From the NCBI GenBank assembly GCA_006386115.1, contig VFIW01000116.1:1-64000 (forward strand): DNA of 64,000 nt, given 5' to 3'. Below are positions 1 through 13,752 of the stretch, piece by piece. How positions within the stretch are numbered: position 1 is the stretch's first letter; each line of letters begins with the position of its first letter. The position numbers were made by a program, and so were the translations under genes. Under the pieces are notes generated by a model, which searched no databases, was not told the DNA's origin, and saw nothing but the letters and a program-made list of their open reading frames with translations. The stretch is from Globisporangium splendens. Taxonomy: Eukaryota > Oomycota > Peronosporomycetes > Pythiales > Pythiaceae.

Positions 1-153
1 CCTTAACCTTGTGGACTATCAAGGCTGGCTCTTGCTCGACACGCTCACATCTGTTCGCGGAAACTTCATGTGCATTGCGCACACCGGGGCAAGAGTTCTG
101 TGCTTCCACGACATTCACAGAACTCTTTGTTCGCCCAGTAGGGAGCCCCGCTC

Positions 154-1197
154 CTACTGGTCGTTCCCGTTTTTTGGCTGTTGGGAACGCTCGAATCGTC
201 GGCCTCTACCTGATCGATTCGATCGCGAACCGTGTGTCGCTTGCTGGCTTGGCAAGGACACCTTGCAATTTCTCGCGATGTGGCCGGGCTTGCCGCAACG
301 GAAACACTTCCCGTCATTGCGTGGCTGTCTGTTAGCGGTCGCATCGGCATACGAGATGTCCATCGGCTCTGGACCGTCGTATGTGACTGCGTGTTGTCGA
401 ACAGGACGAGGGCCGAAACCGTTGAACTTGGCTTGCTTGATGCTGAATTCTTCTTGCATCGCTCGCTCGATGGCTTCATCCAGCGTCTTGGGGTACTCGC
501 GGAACAGCTGGTTCCGAATCGGACCGTCATTGAGCCCTGCCATGAATGTCACAACTTGCGTTGAGGCATCAATCGGCTCATTCACGATACTTGACACGAG
601 GTATCGTGCTCGTTGAGCGTACGAGTGTAGGTCGTATTTACCCTGACGAAGCTTTAAGAACTCTGCGCGAGCCCGAAATTCGCTCTGCGGAGGCTCAAAA
701 GCCTTCTTCAGCTCTCGCTTGAAGTCGTCCAGGTCGCAGAAGCAATGTGGCTCCGCCAATCGCTTCCCATACGCCCAACTCTTCGCTCGACCCGCAAGGT
801 TTGACATCGCAAACAACACTTGCTGCGTTGGGTCCCGTAGTTGTCTTGCAGTGATCGCTGCATCCAACTCAACGAACCATCTCGCTAGAGGTTCGTTCTC
901 TCCGCCACGGTACGGAGATACATCGAGCTTCAGAGGTGCCACTCTCATCGTCGTGACAGGAGTTGCGGGCTGTCGATGAGAGTTCATGATCTCGTGATGC
1001 ATGAAGCTCGTAGCCGCGTTCCTCTGCTCATCCGGTGACGCTGATCTCAGCAAACTGATCACAGCCGCATCACCGATGACCGCTCGCATACGCTCGAGGG
1101 CTGCCCACTCGTGGCTCGACAAATGAGGAAAATGCTCATTCGTCAGCTCCACGGTCTCTCCAGGCATCGAGCCCATCGGCGTCTCCATCCCTTCCAT
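154..1197 (-). CDS. gag: Retrotransposon Gag polyprotein with CCHC zinc knuckle
   Basis: This 347-residue protein is the nucleocapsid/capsid precursor of the LTR element. The central part (roughly residues 90-230) has the retrotransposon-gag pattern, including the motif WFVELDAAI and a later LRQGKYDLHSYAQR stretch. Near residue 297 there is a single zinc knuckle, C-x2-C-x4-H-x4-C (CFRCGKPGHIARNC), which in this family binds the genomic RNA. The C-terminus is Ser/Arg/Gly-rich and basic. The frame ends at 154 with no in-frame pol, so pol is probably in another frame or reached by frameshift, or starts left of the window. The start is the first Met after the leader. Confidence 0.85.
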   Translation of the reverse strand: MEGMETPMGSMPGETVELTNEHFPHLSSHEWAALERMRAVIGDAAVISLLRSASPDEQRNAATSFMHHEIMNSHRQPATPVTTMRVAPLKLDVSPYRGGENEPLARWFVELDAAITARQLRDPTQQVLFAMSNLAGRAKSWAYGKRLAEPHCFCDLDDFKRELKKAFEPPQSEFRARAEFLKLRQGKYDLHSYAQRARYLVSSIVNEPIDASTQVVTFMAGLNDGPIRNQLFREYPKTLDEAIERAMQEEFSIKQAKFNGFGPRPVRQHAVTYDGPEPMDISYADATANRQPRNDGKCFRCGKPGHIARNCKVSLPSQQATHGSRSNRSGRGRRFERSQQPKNGNDQ

Positions 1198-1303
1198 TGT
1201 TTCTCACAATCGGACAGGGGTCTTGGAATGTCCGCGCACGCTACACAAGCGGCCTTGCAGACTCTTGACTTGGTCGTTGGAAGGACTACGAAGTGCTACC
1301 AGG

Positions 1304-1865
1304 TGTAAGAGGCTATCCGAGACAGCCTCAAACACGGCACGCACGCTTGCGCGTGAAGAGGAAGACTTGAGGGGAACTTGGCAAAAATGCAACTGAATTG
1401 AAATGAGCTTATGGTTCCTGACACTACATGTAAAACACCACTAGGGCTCCTACAGGTTTTATAACTAAAACCTAAACATGCACAATAAAACCTATGAATC
1501 TGATATATAAAACCTTGGGTACACTGAGGTTGAACCTACGGGATCTTCGAGAAACTTGAACTTGAAGTACCGCGGGGATTCCCTGCGAAGTGATTGGCTC
1601 TGCCACTCACTTCAGACGGTAGAGACACGTCGGTCTCATCACCAGTGCAGTTTCCCAAGTGGGAACCATCATTCACGTGTCTAGAGTACTGTTGTGCGTA
1701 ATCACGCCGAATCTCAATGATTGCGAGCGACCAACACTCGACTCAGACATAGATTGCTCTGACGTCAGACGATGACGTCACAAGTGCATGTGGGGATCAC
1801 TTTTATGTGTTTCACCCAATATCTTCGCACCCACAATGCACTTCCACAAGGTGGTGTGTGACACA
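1304..1865 (-). repeat. Candidate 5' LTR of the gypsy-like element
   Basis: On the minus strand the LTR would end ...CTTACA at 1304. Two bases later comes TGGTAGCACTTC (about 1290-1301), which looks like a primer binding site, since it begins TGG, the complement of a tRNA CCA end. The outer end lies near 1863-1867, where the plus strand reads GTGTGTGACACACACA, giving a TG start on the minus strand. This makes an LTR of about 560 bp. The exact outer base is uncertain because of the CA run, and the partner LTR is not in the window. Confidence 0.5.
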
Positions 1866-1867
1866 CA

Positions 1868-2855
1868 CAAAGAGCCACCTTGCATATAATGGCAGCCTTA
1901 GCCCATTGCAGAATTGAATGAAATAATACTGAAGTTGGGACTAATCACTTTTCTGTTGGTTTCATCTCGCGCAACAAGACTTACGCTAACAGTCAGCAAT
2001 AAGACGTTTGATGATGCCAAACTACCTTGTCTTGCTGAATCCGAGAAAAGAAAAACACGCAAATCTTCAGATTATGCATTCTATTATACTTACCTCATGA
2101 AGCGTATAACGATGGCTTCCATTGGCCAATCGGCATCTAAATCACATCTGCTTGAATGGTCGATCAAAGCCTGCACAACTGGTGAAATATGGCACAGATA
2201 TAATGCATTTTTTGGTTGAATGCTTTAGCGATACTATTAGGGTCAAGTTTGTGGGGAGAAACGACTGCGAATAGCACCAGAAACGCATTTAAGACCCATC
2301 TGAAATACCAATCTTTTTGTCAAGAAAAAACGATTGAACAGAAAAAGTTGTCATTTTGGAACAGTTTATGTGTTGTGCGTTTATTTTGTGAGGCACGGTA
2401 TCCCACCAAGTTAAGAACATCAAGCTGGCAAATTGGTTTGAAACACACCCAATGACGACGCAAAATTAGAATTCTTGCAAAAGATGGTGCAAACTAAAAT
2501 CTGTGTGCTGACGTCGGCTTTTGCAACATTTTCGCTCGGTCATTTCTTCCCTCTGAATCGCCCAACTATGGCGCTTTTACACTCTTTGCGCAGCGAGACC
2601 AAGAGATCGCATTCGCGCTGCCACAACTCGTCCCAAACACAGGAGAGTGCTTTTGACATTTCGCGCAAAAAGTCGGGCGAATGTATCACCTTTTGTCATC
2701 ATTTGATAAAAATCACAGACACCTGTTAAAATCAATGTGTTTAAAGAACCAAACAATTTTTACGATTTTTGACCAATCAACAATCGCGACCTTTCAGGCT
2801 TGCATGTCAAAACGGATCCTCTTCCTAACAGTGCAATATTCAAGAAGCTCCCAAT
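1868..2855. other. Intergenic spacer, AT-richer, no supported gene
   Basis: Nearly 1 kb between the LTR and the first PDZ gene. It is visibly richer in A+T than the flanking genes. It holds several short open frames on the plus strand. Only the one at 1914-2219 has a feature worth noting (a hydrophobic N-terminus); it is listed separately. The frames at 2216-2455, 2475-2729 and 2681-2932 show no recognisable domain and are probably chance. The region could hold decayed mobile DNA. Confidence 0.5.
1914..2219 (+). CDS. Doubtful small ORF with signal-peptide-like N-terminus
   Basis: An open frame of 101 residues. It starts MNEIILKLGLITFLLVSSRA, which looks like a signal peptide or membrane anchor with cleavage near residue 20. 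The rest is Lys/Ser-rich with two Cys. There is no RXLR or LFLAK motif. A second frame (2216-2455, 79 residues) overlaps its stop by four bases, as would happen in a frameshifted older gene. I recognise no family. The AT-rich composition differs from the neighbours. It may be a lineage-specific secreted protein, a pseudogene remnant or chance. Confidence 0.2.
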   Translation: MNEIILKLGLITFLLVSSRATRLTLTVSNKTFDDAKLPCLAESEKRKTRKSSDYAFYYTYLMKRITMASIGQSASKSHLLEWSIKACTTGEIWHRYNAFFG

Positions 2856-4106
2856 ATGAACAGCGAGTGCAGCGAGTCCTCGCGCTCTTGTCGAGAGTCC
2901 AGCGCTTTTGTGGTTGGAGAATGCGGATCTGAGCTCCCCCAGCAGCAGGAGCAGTGCGTGGTGAAGTCCGAGGTGGTGGAGGGCGACGTGACAACGACCT
3001 CAACCACGTTCAAGGTGGCGATTGAGAAAACTGAGAAAGGCTTCGGTATCTTTTTCACAAAGCGTGAACAAGAGAGAGCCGACGCTCCGAGCCAGTGCCT
3101 CGTTGTCGATGGCTTCGTGGAGGGTCCAAGTGACGCGGAGGACGGACTGCCACACAAAAACGAAGATCTGCTGAAAGTGTTGCAAGTGGGGGACGTTCTC
3201 ATTGGAGTTAACGAGGCAGACTGTCAGGAAATGGACCCGATGGAGATTATCGGGCTGCTTCGGTCGGCTCCACGGGGCGTCAATATGTTTCTATTTAGAC
3301 GATTCCATGGCGTACCGACCGGCAAGTGTGATGATGATGATGACCTTGAGCGAAAAGAGACGCCGGCGTCCATTACGCAAAGCCTGAGAGGTGTGCTTCG
3401 CAAGGTGAAGACGAAAATCAAAGAAGGTATCGAGGGTGACGAAGAACAGCTACTTCGAGAGCAACAGGAGCAAGAGCTGTTTGAGAAGACGTGGCTTGCG
3501 GAGTTCGATCGGCTGAAGCAAGAGTACGAAACGAAGTGGGAGACCTGCACGTACACTGCTGACGAGTTCTGCGGTCTGCTGTACCATTCGGGCGATCAAC
3601 AGCAGAAAGAGTACTTGCTGCGCGAGTACCCCGTGCTCATCGAAGCCTGGAAGCACGCCAACCTATCGGCGCCATCACTTCGAATTCGCCCCGACTGGCC
3701 AGCGCCAAAGGTGTCGTATGCTGAGCCCATCGCCTACCATCCATTCTCCACCACAGAAAGCGACAATCAACGCATCAAACGATCTGTGATGCAACAGATA
3801 GGGTTCCCTCCTTCTTTTCACAAGGTACTGGAGACACTGCAACGCGAGTTCATGTGGCGCCGTCGGGATGTGCTCGCGTTCGGCGCCAGACTCGAAGCAG
3901 CCGAGATCTACTGCTGCACCGATCTGGTGCTCGCTCTGGAGATGCGCAGTGCGTATTTTGAGCGCAACTTCCAGTCTGCAGCTTACCCGCGACTGACAAA
4001 GGCGATCTGTCGTGCACTGCTGCAGAGAGCGCAGTGCCTCGCGAAGGACGTGGAAAACGTGAGCGGAAAGAACATGGAGCAGCTCAAGGTGAACAATGCC
4101 GTGTGA
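2856..4106 (+). CDS. PDZ-domain protein
   Basis: An intronless gene for 416 residues. Residues about 50-150 look like a PDZ fold: a GFGIFF carboxylate-loop-like start, then LLKVLQVGDVLIGVNEAD and a terminal strand VNMFLFRR. PDZ domains bind C-terminal peptides of partner proteins, so an adaptor role is inferred. An acidic and Gln/Glu-rich helical stretch follows (about 165-235). A C-terminal block (about 270-400, from RIRPDWPAPKVSY to QLKVNNAV) looks conserved and mostly helical, but I do not recognise it. There is no signal peptide or membrane segment. Start: first Met of the frame, with no in-frame Met just upstream. The DNA repair gene Ku70 starts 143 bp downstream on the same strand. Confidence 0.75.
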   Translation: MNSECSESSRSCRESSAFVVGECGSELPQQQEQCVVKSEVVEGDVTTTSTTFKVAIEKTEKGFGIFFTKREQERADAPSQCLVVDGFVEGPSDAEDGLPHKNEDLLKVLQVGDVLIGVNEADCQEMDPMEIIGLLRSAPRGVNMFLFRRFHGVPTGKCDDDDDLERKETPASITQSLRGVLRKVKTKIKEGIEGDEEQLLREQQEQELFEKTWLAEFDRLKQEYETKWETCTYTADEFCGLLYHSGDQQQKEYLLREYPVLIEAWKHANLSAPSLRIRPDWPAPKVSYAEPIAYHPFSTTESDNQRIKRSVMQQIGFPPSFHKVLETLQREFMWRRRDVLAFGARLEAAEIYCCTDLVLALEMRSAYFERNFQSAAYPRLTKAICRALLQRAQCLAKDVENVSGKNMEQLKVNNAV

Positions 4107-4205
4107 ATATACCATTCGCGCGATAAATATACGGTCACATGTGTTTCTATCCCGATAATTGAATGGTGTTGAATAACTGTTATATGTGTTCTTTTCGGAG
4201 CAGAC

Positions 4206-4223
4206 GCTGCCATTTGCCATTTC
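4206..4223 (+). promoter_or_regulatory. Initiator-like core promoter of Ku70
   Basis: The sequence GCTGCCATTTGCCATTTC matches the oomycete initiator plus flanking region (GCTCATTYYNCAWTTT) well, including both the CATT core and the CCATTT tail. It ends 27 bases before the Ku70 ATG at 4250, which gives the short 5' leader usual in oomycetes. The match was judged by eye. Confidence 0.45.
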
Positions 4224-4249
4224 TTGCAGTTGAAGTGGGTTGATTGAGC

Positions 4250-6747
4250 ATGGACGTGTGGGGCAGTCAGGGCAGCGTGAAGCGCGAAGCGGGAGCGGAT
4301 GACGCGCTGGATGAGGACTACGACCTGCCGGACAGCGGGAAGGACGCGCTCGTGGTGCTCGTGGACGTGCGCAAGGCCATGTTCGCGCCGTACAAACCGG
4401 CAGACGACGACGCGTCGGACCCGGCGAAGCGCGCGCCAGCGACGTGGTTCCACGCCGTCGTGGAGCTCATCGTGAAGCTCATGAAATCCAAAGTAGTCGC
4501 CAACGACAACTCGCTGCTCAGCGTCGTGTTCTTCGGATCGGTGCGCTTCGTTGTCAGAAAGTGTGTTTGCTGCCATCAGGAGTTCATGCTTTTTGTGTAT
4601 CTGTGTCATTGTGCAGCACAAGCGCACCGAGGCGAACACTCTGGAGAGCGTGTACGAGTTCCAGGCGCTCGGATTCCCGTCCGCGCAAAAAATTAAGGAC
4701 CTCCAAGTGCTCTTGGAAGGCGGGTTTGACGCCCAACGCGAGTTTCAAAGCATGGACAATAGCGAGAAGATCGCGATCAGCAATGCGCTCTGGCACTGCG
4801 GCATCGCCTTCTCCAACGCCAAGTAAATCATTCATTGATTTGCTCGCCATGCGTTATATTTGAAGTGAGAATGATTGGTTCATTGTAGTTACTATTGTGC
4901 GATATATCGATCCTGTGCTTTTTAGTCTGAAGAAAAAAGACTCGCAACGCGTTTGGCTTTTCACGAACGACGACTCGCCGCCGCCACCCGATGCCGAAGA
5001 AAAAGGCCGCGTCCAGAAGCAAGTCCAGGTAGATACACTTTACGAAAGTATCAGTTTTTATTTGGTGATGTGTGTTCACTCAAAGTTGTGTTGTGGATTT
5101 TGGCGCTTTGTTAGAATCACGTGGAGCTCAAGCGCACACTGAACTTGTTTTACATCACGCCATCAGGAAAGCAAAAGTTTGACCTGTCGAAGTTTTACTC
5201 GTGTGTGTTCAAGGACTACGCGCTTGTAACGGAGGATGACGAACTGATTGTCGGAGCCGATGGGACCGTTGCCCAATATCAGCCTGCGTTCCCAGTTGAT
5301 TCGCTGGAAGACATGATGGAAGGGTCCTTGCGCAAGCGTTTCCGAAAACGCCGACTTGCGACGCTAGCGCTTCACGTCACAAAGGATGTCTCTGTTGGAG
5401 TGGAGTTGTATGCATTGGTGGTCGTACAGAAGAAGACCCCCGCTGTGAAGTTGAGTGCGTCCACGAACACCCTGCTGAAAAGCGATACGAAGTGGCTCTG
5501 CGAAGATACGGGCGCGTATGTGACGCCAGATCAAATTAAGACGTACATCGAGTATGGCGGGAAGCGAATGTATTTTTCGCGAGACGATGTTCTGCAAATC
5601 AAGCACTACGATGCCCCTGGGCTGCAGCTTATTTGCTTCAAGCCGATCACGTCGCTCAAGTGGAACGACAATACGCGAGCTCCGTACTTCATCTTCCCAG
5701 CCGAAGAATATATCGAGGGCAGCGCGAAAGCATTTGTGGCGCTGCTGAACTCCATGGTGAAGAAACAAAAGTACGCGTTGGCACGGCTTATTGCGAGAAA
5801 GTCGAGTGAACCTCGACTAGTCGCACTTGTTCCGCAAGAAGAAGTTAACGATGACCTTGGTCAAGTCCAACCATCTGGCTTCAACGTCATTTTCTTGCCG
5901 TACCTTGACGACATTCGTGATATCCCAGTCGAGGCAGCAGAAAGAGGTGAGTGGTGTTTTGTATAAATGGCTCTTCCATTCATTGATGGAAACGAGCATG
6001 CTCATTTTTAACGTGGTTGTAGGAACACGTGAGCAAATCGATGCCGCGAAAGCCCTCATTTCGAAGCTGAAGCTGACCGAAGTGCCAAGCTTTGAAAATC
6101 CTGGTATGCGCGGGTTATTGATTGCAAATGTTGTGCTGAGTATGGATGAATTCGTAAATCTTGATTGCTATTTGTTCTTAGATTTGCAAAAGCACTATTC
6201 GAGCGTGCAGGCGCTAGCTCTGGGAGAGGAGGAACTCGAGTTCGATGAGACGAAGGACACGACTCTTCCTGATGAAGAAGGATTTGGCCAAGCTGACGTG
6301 AAGGTGAGACGTTAGTCTGTTTCATTCTGGCAAGGAGACTTGTGTTTCTAACATAATTTTGTTCGATTCCTTAGGACGCGATCGAAACTTTCAAAGATGT
6401 TTGCGGGGGAGATTTGATCGACAAGTCCAATTTGAAGAGAAAGGTGCGCACCCAATTGTTTCTATTTTTTGCTCAAACACTGCCTCACTTAGTGCCATGA
6501 ACAGACGAGTGCCACAGCAGCGCGAAAAGCTCCGGCAAAGAAGGGGGCGAAATCGGAGGCAGGCAGTGATGTACCCAGTGCTGGAGACGAGTTGAGCAAA
6601 GAGCACTGGAGCCAACTCGTTGCTACCAACGCGATCCAGAAGAAAACCATCCCGCAAATCAAGGACTTTCTACACGCTCACGGTATTGCGGCGACTGGAA
6701 AAAAGGCAGAGCTTGTAGAAAAAGTACACGAGTTTGTTGAGAGCTAG
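4250..6747 (+). CDS. KU70 (XRCC6): Ku70 subunit of the non-homologous end-joining complex
   Basis: Eight exons join in frame to 648 residues: 4250-4540, 4617-4822, 4926-5028, 5115-5946, 6023-6103, 6182-6303, 6375-6443 and 6505-6747. Ku70 forms a ring with Ku80 on DNA ends and recruits end-joining factors. The N-terminus has the Ku von Willebrand-like fold (DALVVLVDVRKAMF, LLSVVFFGS). The middle is the Ku beta-barrel core, with KMYF-like KRMYFSRDDVL and LQLICFKPITSLKW. The last exon carries a SAP DNA-binding motif (TIPQIKDFLHAHGIAATGKK, about residues 616-646). The SAP motif separates Ku70 from Ku80. Length is close to the human protein (609). Introns are 70-103 nt with GT-AG ends. The gene converges with the DYRK-type kinase 240 bp downstream. 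Confidence 0.93.
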
Positions 6748-6986
6748 GTAGGCACCACTGCCAACCCCGCGATTGAGCAGCGATGGCTTGGGAACCGTCA
6801 CCCAATACTCTTTAGGCCGAATCTCGAGTTGCAATTTCGTCGTGATCATGATGATATAACAAGCTGCAATTGCTACGATACCTCGCTCTGTGACGATTTT
6901 ACTGAATTGTCTTTGGTGGAACAGGTACTTGGATTTTGCCTCAAGTGGTAATAACTTCAATTGGGTCAAATGGTTGATGGTCAGGC
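6748..6986. other. Convergent 3' region between Ku70 and the kinase gene
   Basis: This 239-bp spacer separates two stop codons facing each other. It must contain both 3' UTRs and polyadenylation signals. No gene is seen. Confidence 0.6.
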
Positions 6987-10012
<3,026 letters not shown>

Positions 10013-10559
10013 TTGCAAAGAGGGAGCAAAGGTCACGGCGGCGTTAACCCCTGCGTAGACGCAGGGAGGATGCCCGGATGACAATACACGCGCACGCAGT
10101 CGACTGCCTTTCTCGCGTCTTTGTCGCGACTTTTCGGATGCGATGGCGGTTCGCAACACTCTCTTTCTCTGCGACGTCACCGATCACCACTGCTGCAGCA
10201 CGCTCATCTGCGCGTGTGTGCACTTGTGTGTGCGTATGTGCGAACTAGCGAGACGAAGGAAAAAAGAGAGCGAAGCGCTGCTGCTGCGTCGCGAGAACGC
10301 GGAGCATTGCGTCGCACATTCATTTGGCCACACTCTCTCGATGAAACCGCTCGCGTCCGCCCACCTAGCGGACGTCGGGCGGACAAGAAGCGGACGGGCA
10401 ACACTACAGCATACATCCGTATAAGCACGATAGTTGCATGGGTTTGGGTTTTTCCCAAAAGCCGATCCAAATCTAAAACGAACGCTGACCCGACCCGACC
10501 CGCGGAAGTCCTTTTGCTATTTGGCCGTCATGGTCACACACTGAGAAAAGGAGCCACGT
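10013..10559. other. Divergent promoter region, kinase / SCYL1
   Basis: These 547 bp lie between two start codons pointing apart and must hold both promoters. CpG and short GT/CA-rich stretches are visible. Open frames crossing it (10121-11020, 10143-10424, 10204-10470) are Arg/His-rich shadows and not credible genes. Confidence 0.55.
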
Positions 10560-13462
10560 ATGAACTTCCTCAAGACGCTCGGTGGCTTCGTGGGCTCGAA
10601 CGCGCTTGGCGGCCTGCCCTTCGCGCTCAACGCACCGGCATCAGATGCAGGCGGCGCCCACGGGGACCATGGCGACGTGTACGAGCTGCTGCCGGACTTC
10701 CAGCTGCTGGCGGGTCGCAGCAAGGCGGATGCGACGCTCGCGGTGTCGGTGTTCAAGTCCAAGCAGCCGGCGGCGCAGCTCACGCAGAACGCGCTGAGGC
10801 GCATCAAGACGCTGCGCCATCCGAACATCCTGGCGTACATCGACGGCACCGAGGTCGCCAACAACGGGCCCGTAATCATCGTCACGGAGAGCGTCGTGCC
10901 GCTCGCCAAGTACCTCGCGGACCTGCGTGCGCAGTACGGGAGCCACAGCGACGAGTTCCAGATGAGCGTCGCGTGGGGGCTGCGCAGCGTGCTGCTCGCG
11001 CTGCACTTCATCAACGTTGACTGCAAACTCATGCACGGACGGCTGACGCCGCAGAGCATCTTTGTCACGAAGGGAGGCGATTGGAAGCTCGGCGGCTTCG
11101 AGATGACCGCAGAGCTCACGGGCGACGGACCGTCGTATATCTACACGGCCTTTGAGCAATTCGCCGACGCCAACTACAAATCGCCAGGTGCGTGTATGTA
11201 TATATGCGTCATAAATGGCATTGATAATGACTGACCTTTGTTTGTGTACCCCCATTTCCTTTCATGCAGAATGCCTTCGACGCGAATGGAAAGCGGTCGC
11301 GAATGGCCCCGCGTACGGTGTCGACATTTGGGCGTTCGCGTGCCTCATGTACTATGTGTTTAACGACAGCCAGATCCGCACGAGCGACTTGAACTCGGCG
11401 TCCAACATCCCGCCTGCGATTCGCACACACTACCGCAAAGCCATCGACGCGAACACCGCGCGGCGGCCGAGTCCGCAGAAGATCCTTTTGTCCAGCTACT
11501 TCGACACGCCGTTCATCAAACGAATGGACTTCCTGGAAAACTTGGCCGTCAAGAGCCCCGAGGAGAAAGTGGAGTTCTACAAGGACCTGTGCGCCAATCT
11601 GACGTCGTTGCCACAGTCGTTTGGCGTCCATAAAGTGCTGCCGGCGTTGAAGGCCGTCGTAGAGTTTGGCGCTGCCGGTGGCGCCAAGAACGGACCCGTG
11701 AAGCTCGACCCGTCTGCGAGCCACATGCTGCCGGCGATGGTGCAGATCGGCAGCTCGCTCTCGCCCGAGGAATTCAAGGACCAGGTGCTCCCCATTATCA
11801 TCAAGCTGTTCAGCTGCAACGACCGCGCAGTGCGCGTCCAATTGCTCCAGATGATGGAGAAATTCGCGGTCCATTTCGACGCCAAGCTCGTCAACAGCGC
11901 CGTCATCTTTGACAACATCTGCAGCGGCTTCACCGATGCCGCGCCAGTGCTGCGCGAGCTCACGGTCAAATCCATGCTCCACATCGCAGACAAACTCTCC
12001 GACAGCAACCTGAATACCCGCGTCATGAAGTATTTCGCAAAGCTACAGGTAAGTGCCCGCACGTCCTGTGTCTGCATGACGGTGTCTCTGTCTGTCAGCC
12101 TTAACTTTCATAACTTTGTCGACTCAGACGGACCCAGAGCCTGCGATTCGTACGAATACGACGATCTGTTTGGGGAAAATCGCGGGGAAACTGAACGACG
12201 CGACGCGACCGAAAGTGCTGTTCCCAGCGTTTGCGCGAGCGATGAAAGACCCGTTTCCACATGCGCGACTTGCCGGACTGCGCTCGCTGACGGCCTGTGA
12301 GGTAAAGATGTCTTTCTACGTGCTTCAACTTGCCCTGTCATTGTTGTAGGTGCTGATTGTTGGTTGCGGTGTTTGGTGCTCTCTATAGGAATATTTCTCG
12401 ATTCAGGGCGTCGCGGGCAACATCGTTCCTGCGATTTCGCCGCTTTTGATCGACGTGTCGATCTCGGTCCGCGAGCAAGCGGCACTTTCGATGGATCTGT
12501 TTATGAGAAAAGTGACGGAAGAAGCGGCGCAAATGAAGATCCGAGAGGAGCAGCAGGCGCGGGAGCAGCAGCTCAAGCAAGAAGCGGGAATCGGCGAGTA
12601 TCAGGGCAATGCGGTCGCCGCAGCACCTACAAGTACTGGCAACAGTTCTGGTGGGTATGCGTCATCGCTAACCTCGTGGGCGGCGTCGGCCGTGACCTCA
12701 AACGTCAGCAAGATTGTGGGGGGCTCCAGCAGCAGCAACGCGTCCACTTCAACTCCACACTCATCCTCGTCGTCTCGTGGATTGGATAGTTTCGCCAGCA
12801 GCTCATTCTCAGCACCGGCAAGTCAATCCTATTCAGGGATGCAGCTTCAGAGCAACACTACGACGCGCTCTTCGACTGGCAGCGGCAGCATCAGCAGCGC
12901 ATTTGCATCTGCTGATCTGGGGATGGATGACGAAGATCAGTGGGGGGACGACGACGAGTTGGATATTTTGAACAGTCCCAAGAAGACTTCGTCCTTCAAC
13001 AGCGCACCGGCGACGACCGGATCATCTTTTTCGTCCTCGACGACCAAGTTGAGCGTCGCTCGCTCAAATATCACGCCACCGAAAAGCAGAGACAGCTCCC
13101 AATTTGCTTTCGCTTCAACTTCGTTGGCAGCCGAGAGCGGGGAATGGGGCGATGACAACTGGGGAGGCGACGACGAATTGGACGTAGACGAGCCTGCTGC
13201 AGCAACGACGGCAGCCAAAGTCAGTGGACTCAGCTTAGGCTCGAGCTCCAGTGGTGCGGTATTCAGTGGCAGTAACTCGAGCTTCAGCACCTCGACTTCA
13301 TCGTTTTCCAGCGTCCCACCTGCTTCGAGATCCACGATCAGTGAGCGACGAGCGGAGACAAAGGCGAAGCGAGAACCGCTCGGCGCCATGAAGCTCACGA
13401 CAACGACAACAAGTGCGACCTCGACGAAAAAGGGCGACGAATGGGACAACTGGGACTTTTAA
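10560..13462 (+). CDS. SCY1-like (SCYL1) pseudokinase with HEAT repeats
   Basis: Four exons join to 884 residues: 10560-11187, 11270-12048, 12128-12301 and 12389-13462. SCYL1 proteins act in Golgi-ER traffic with COPI and in tRNA export. An N-terminal kinase-like fold spans about 1-310. Where an active kinase has HRD and DFG, this one has LMHGRLTPQSIF (about 156) and KLGGFE, so it should not phosphorylate, as in SCYL1. Helical HEAT-type repeats follow (about 330-600, e.g. NTTICLGKIAGKL). A coiled Gln/Glu stretch and a Ser/Thr-rich linker come next. The tail has repeated Trp-acidic motifs (WGDDDELDI, WGDDNWGGDDELDVDE) and ends EWDNWDF. Such short Trp/acid tails in SCYL proteins contact coat or adaptor proteins; that role here is inferred. 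Confidence 0.9.
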
Positions 13463-13752
13463 ACACCTGCGATGCCTTTCGTTGTGTTTCTGGGCATTGT
13501 GGGTCAGCTTCTCCATGTGAGTATGCTGAGGGGTTGTTTTCTATAAGTCATGACCTTATTTTCCTTTGGGCATGGATGAAAATTAGATATAAATGAAGCA
13601 AGCACACATGATAAAACAAAAAACAAAAAACAAAAGCACACAACACAAGCGTCTCTCTTTACCAGCAAATGTAGACCTTTTGTCTGGCAGGAAGATCGCG
13701 ATGCTTCCCTTCAGCTCTTCTTCACGTGTTTCTTCTATGGCTTTGTCGGTCC
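13463..13752. other. Convergent 3' region
   Basis: These 290 bp hold the facing 3' ends of SCYL1 and the phosphotransferase. There is an A-rich run of repeated aaaacaaa units near 13612-13635. No gene is seen. Confidence 0.55.

Larger units (their letters stand above)
1..1865 (-). mobile_element. Ty3/gypsy-like LTR retrotransposon, 5' part (truncated by window edge)
   Basis: The element reads leftwards. From right to left it shows a candidate 5' LTR (about 1304-1865), a primer binding site directly inside it, a leader and a gag gene ending at 154. Protease, reverse transcriptase and integrase would lie left of position 1 and cannot be seen. The gag frame is open over its full length, so this copy may be young or only slightly decayed. 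The target-site duplication cannot be tested because the other LTR is outside the window. Calling it gypsy rather than copia rests on the gag type (retrotransposon gag domain plus one CCHC knuckle) and is an inference. Confidence 0.75.
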
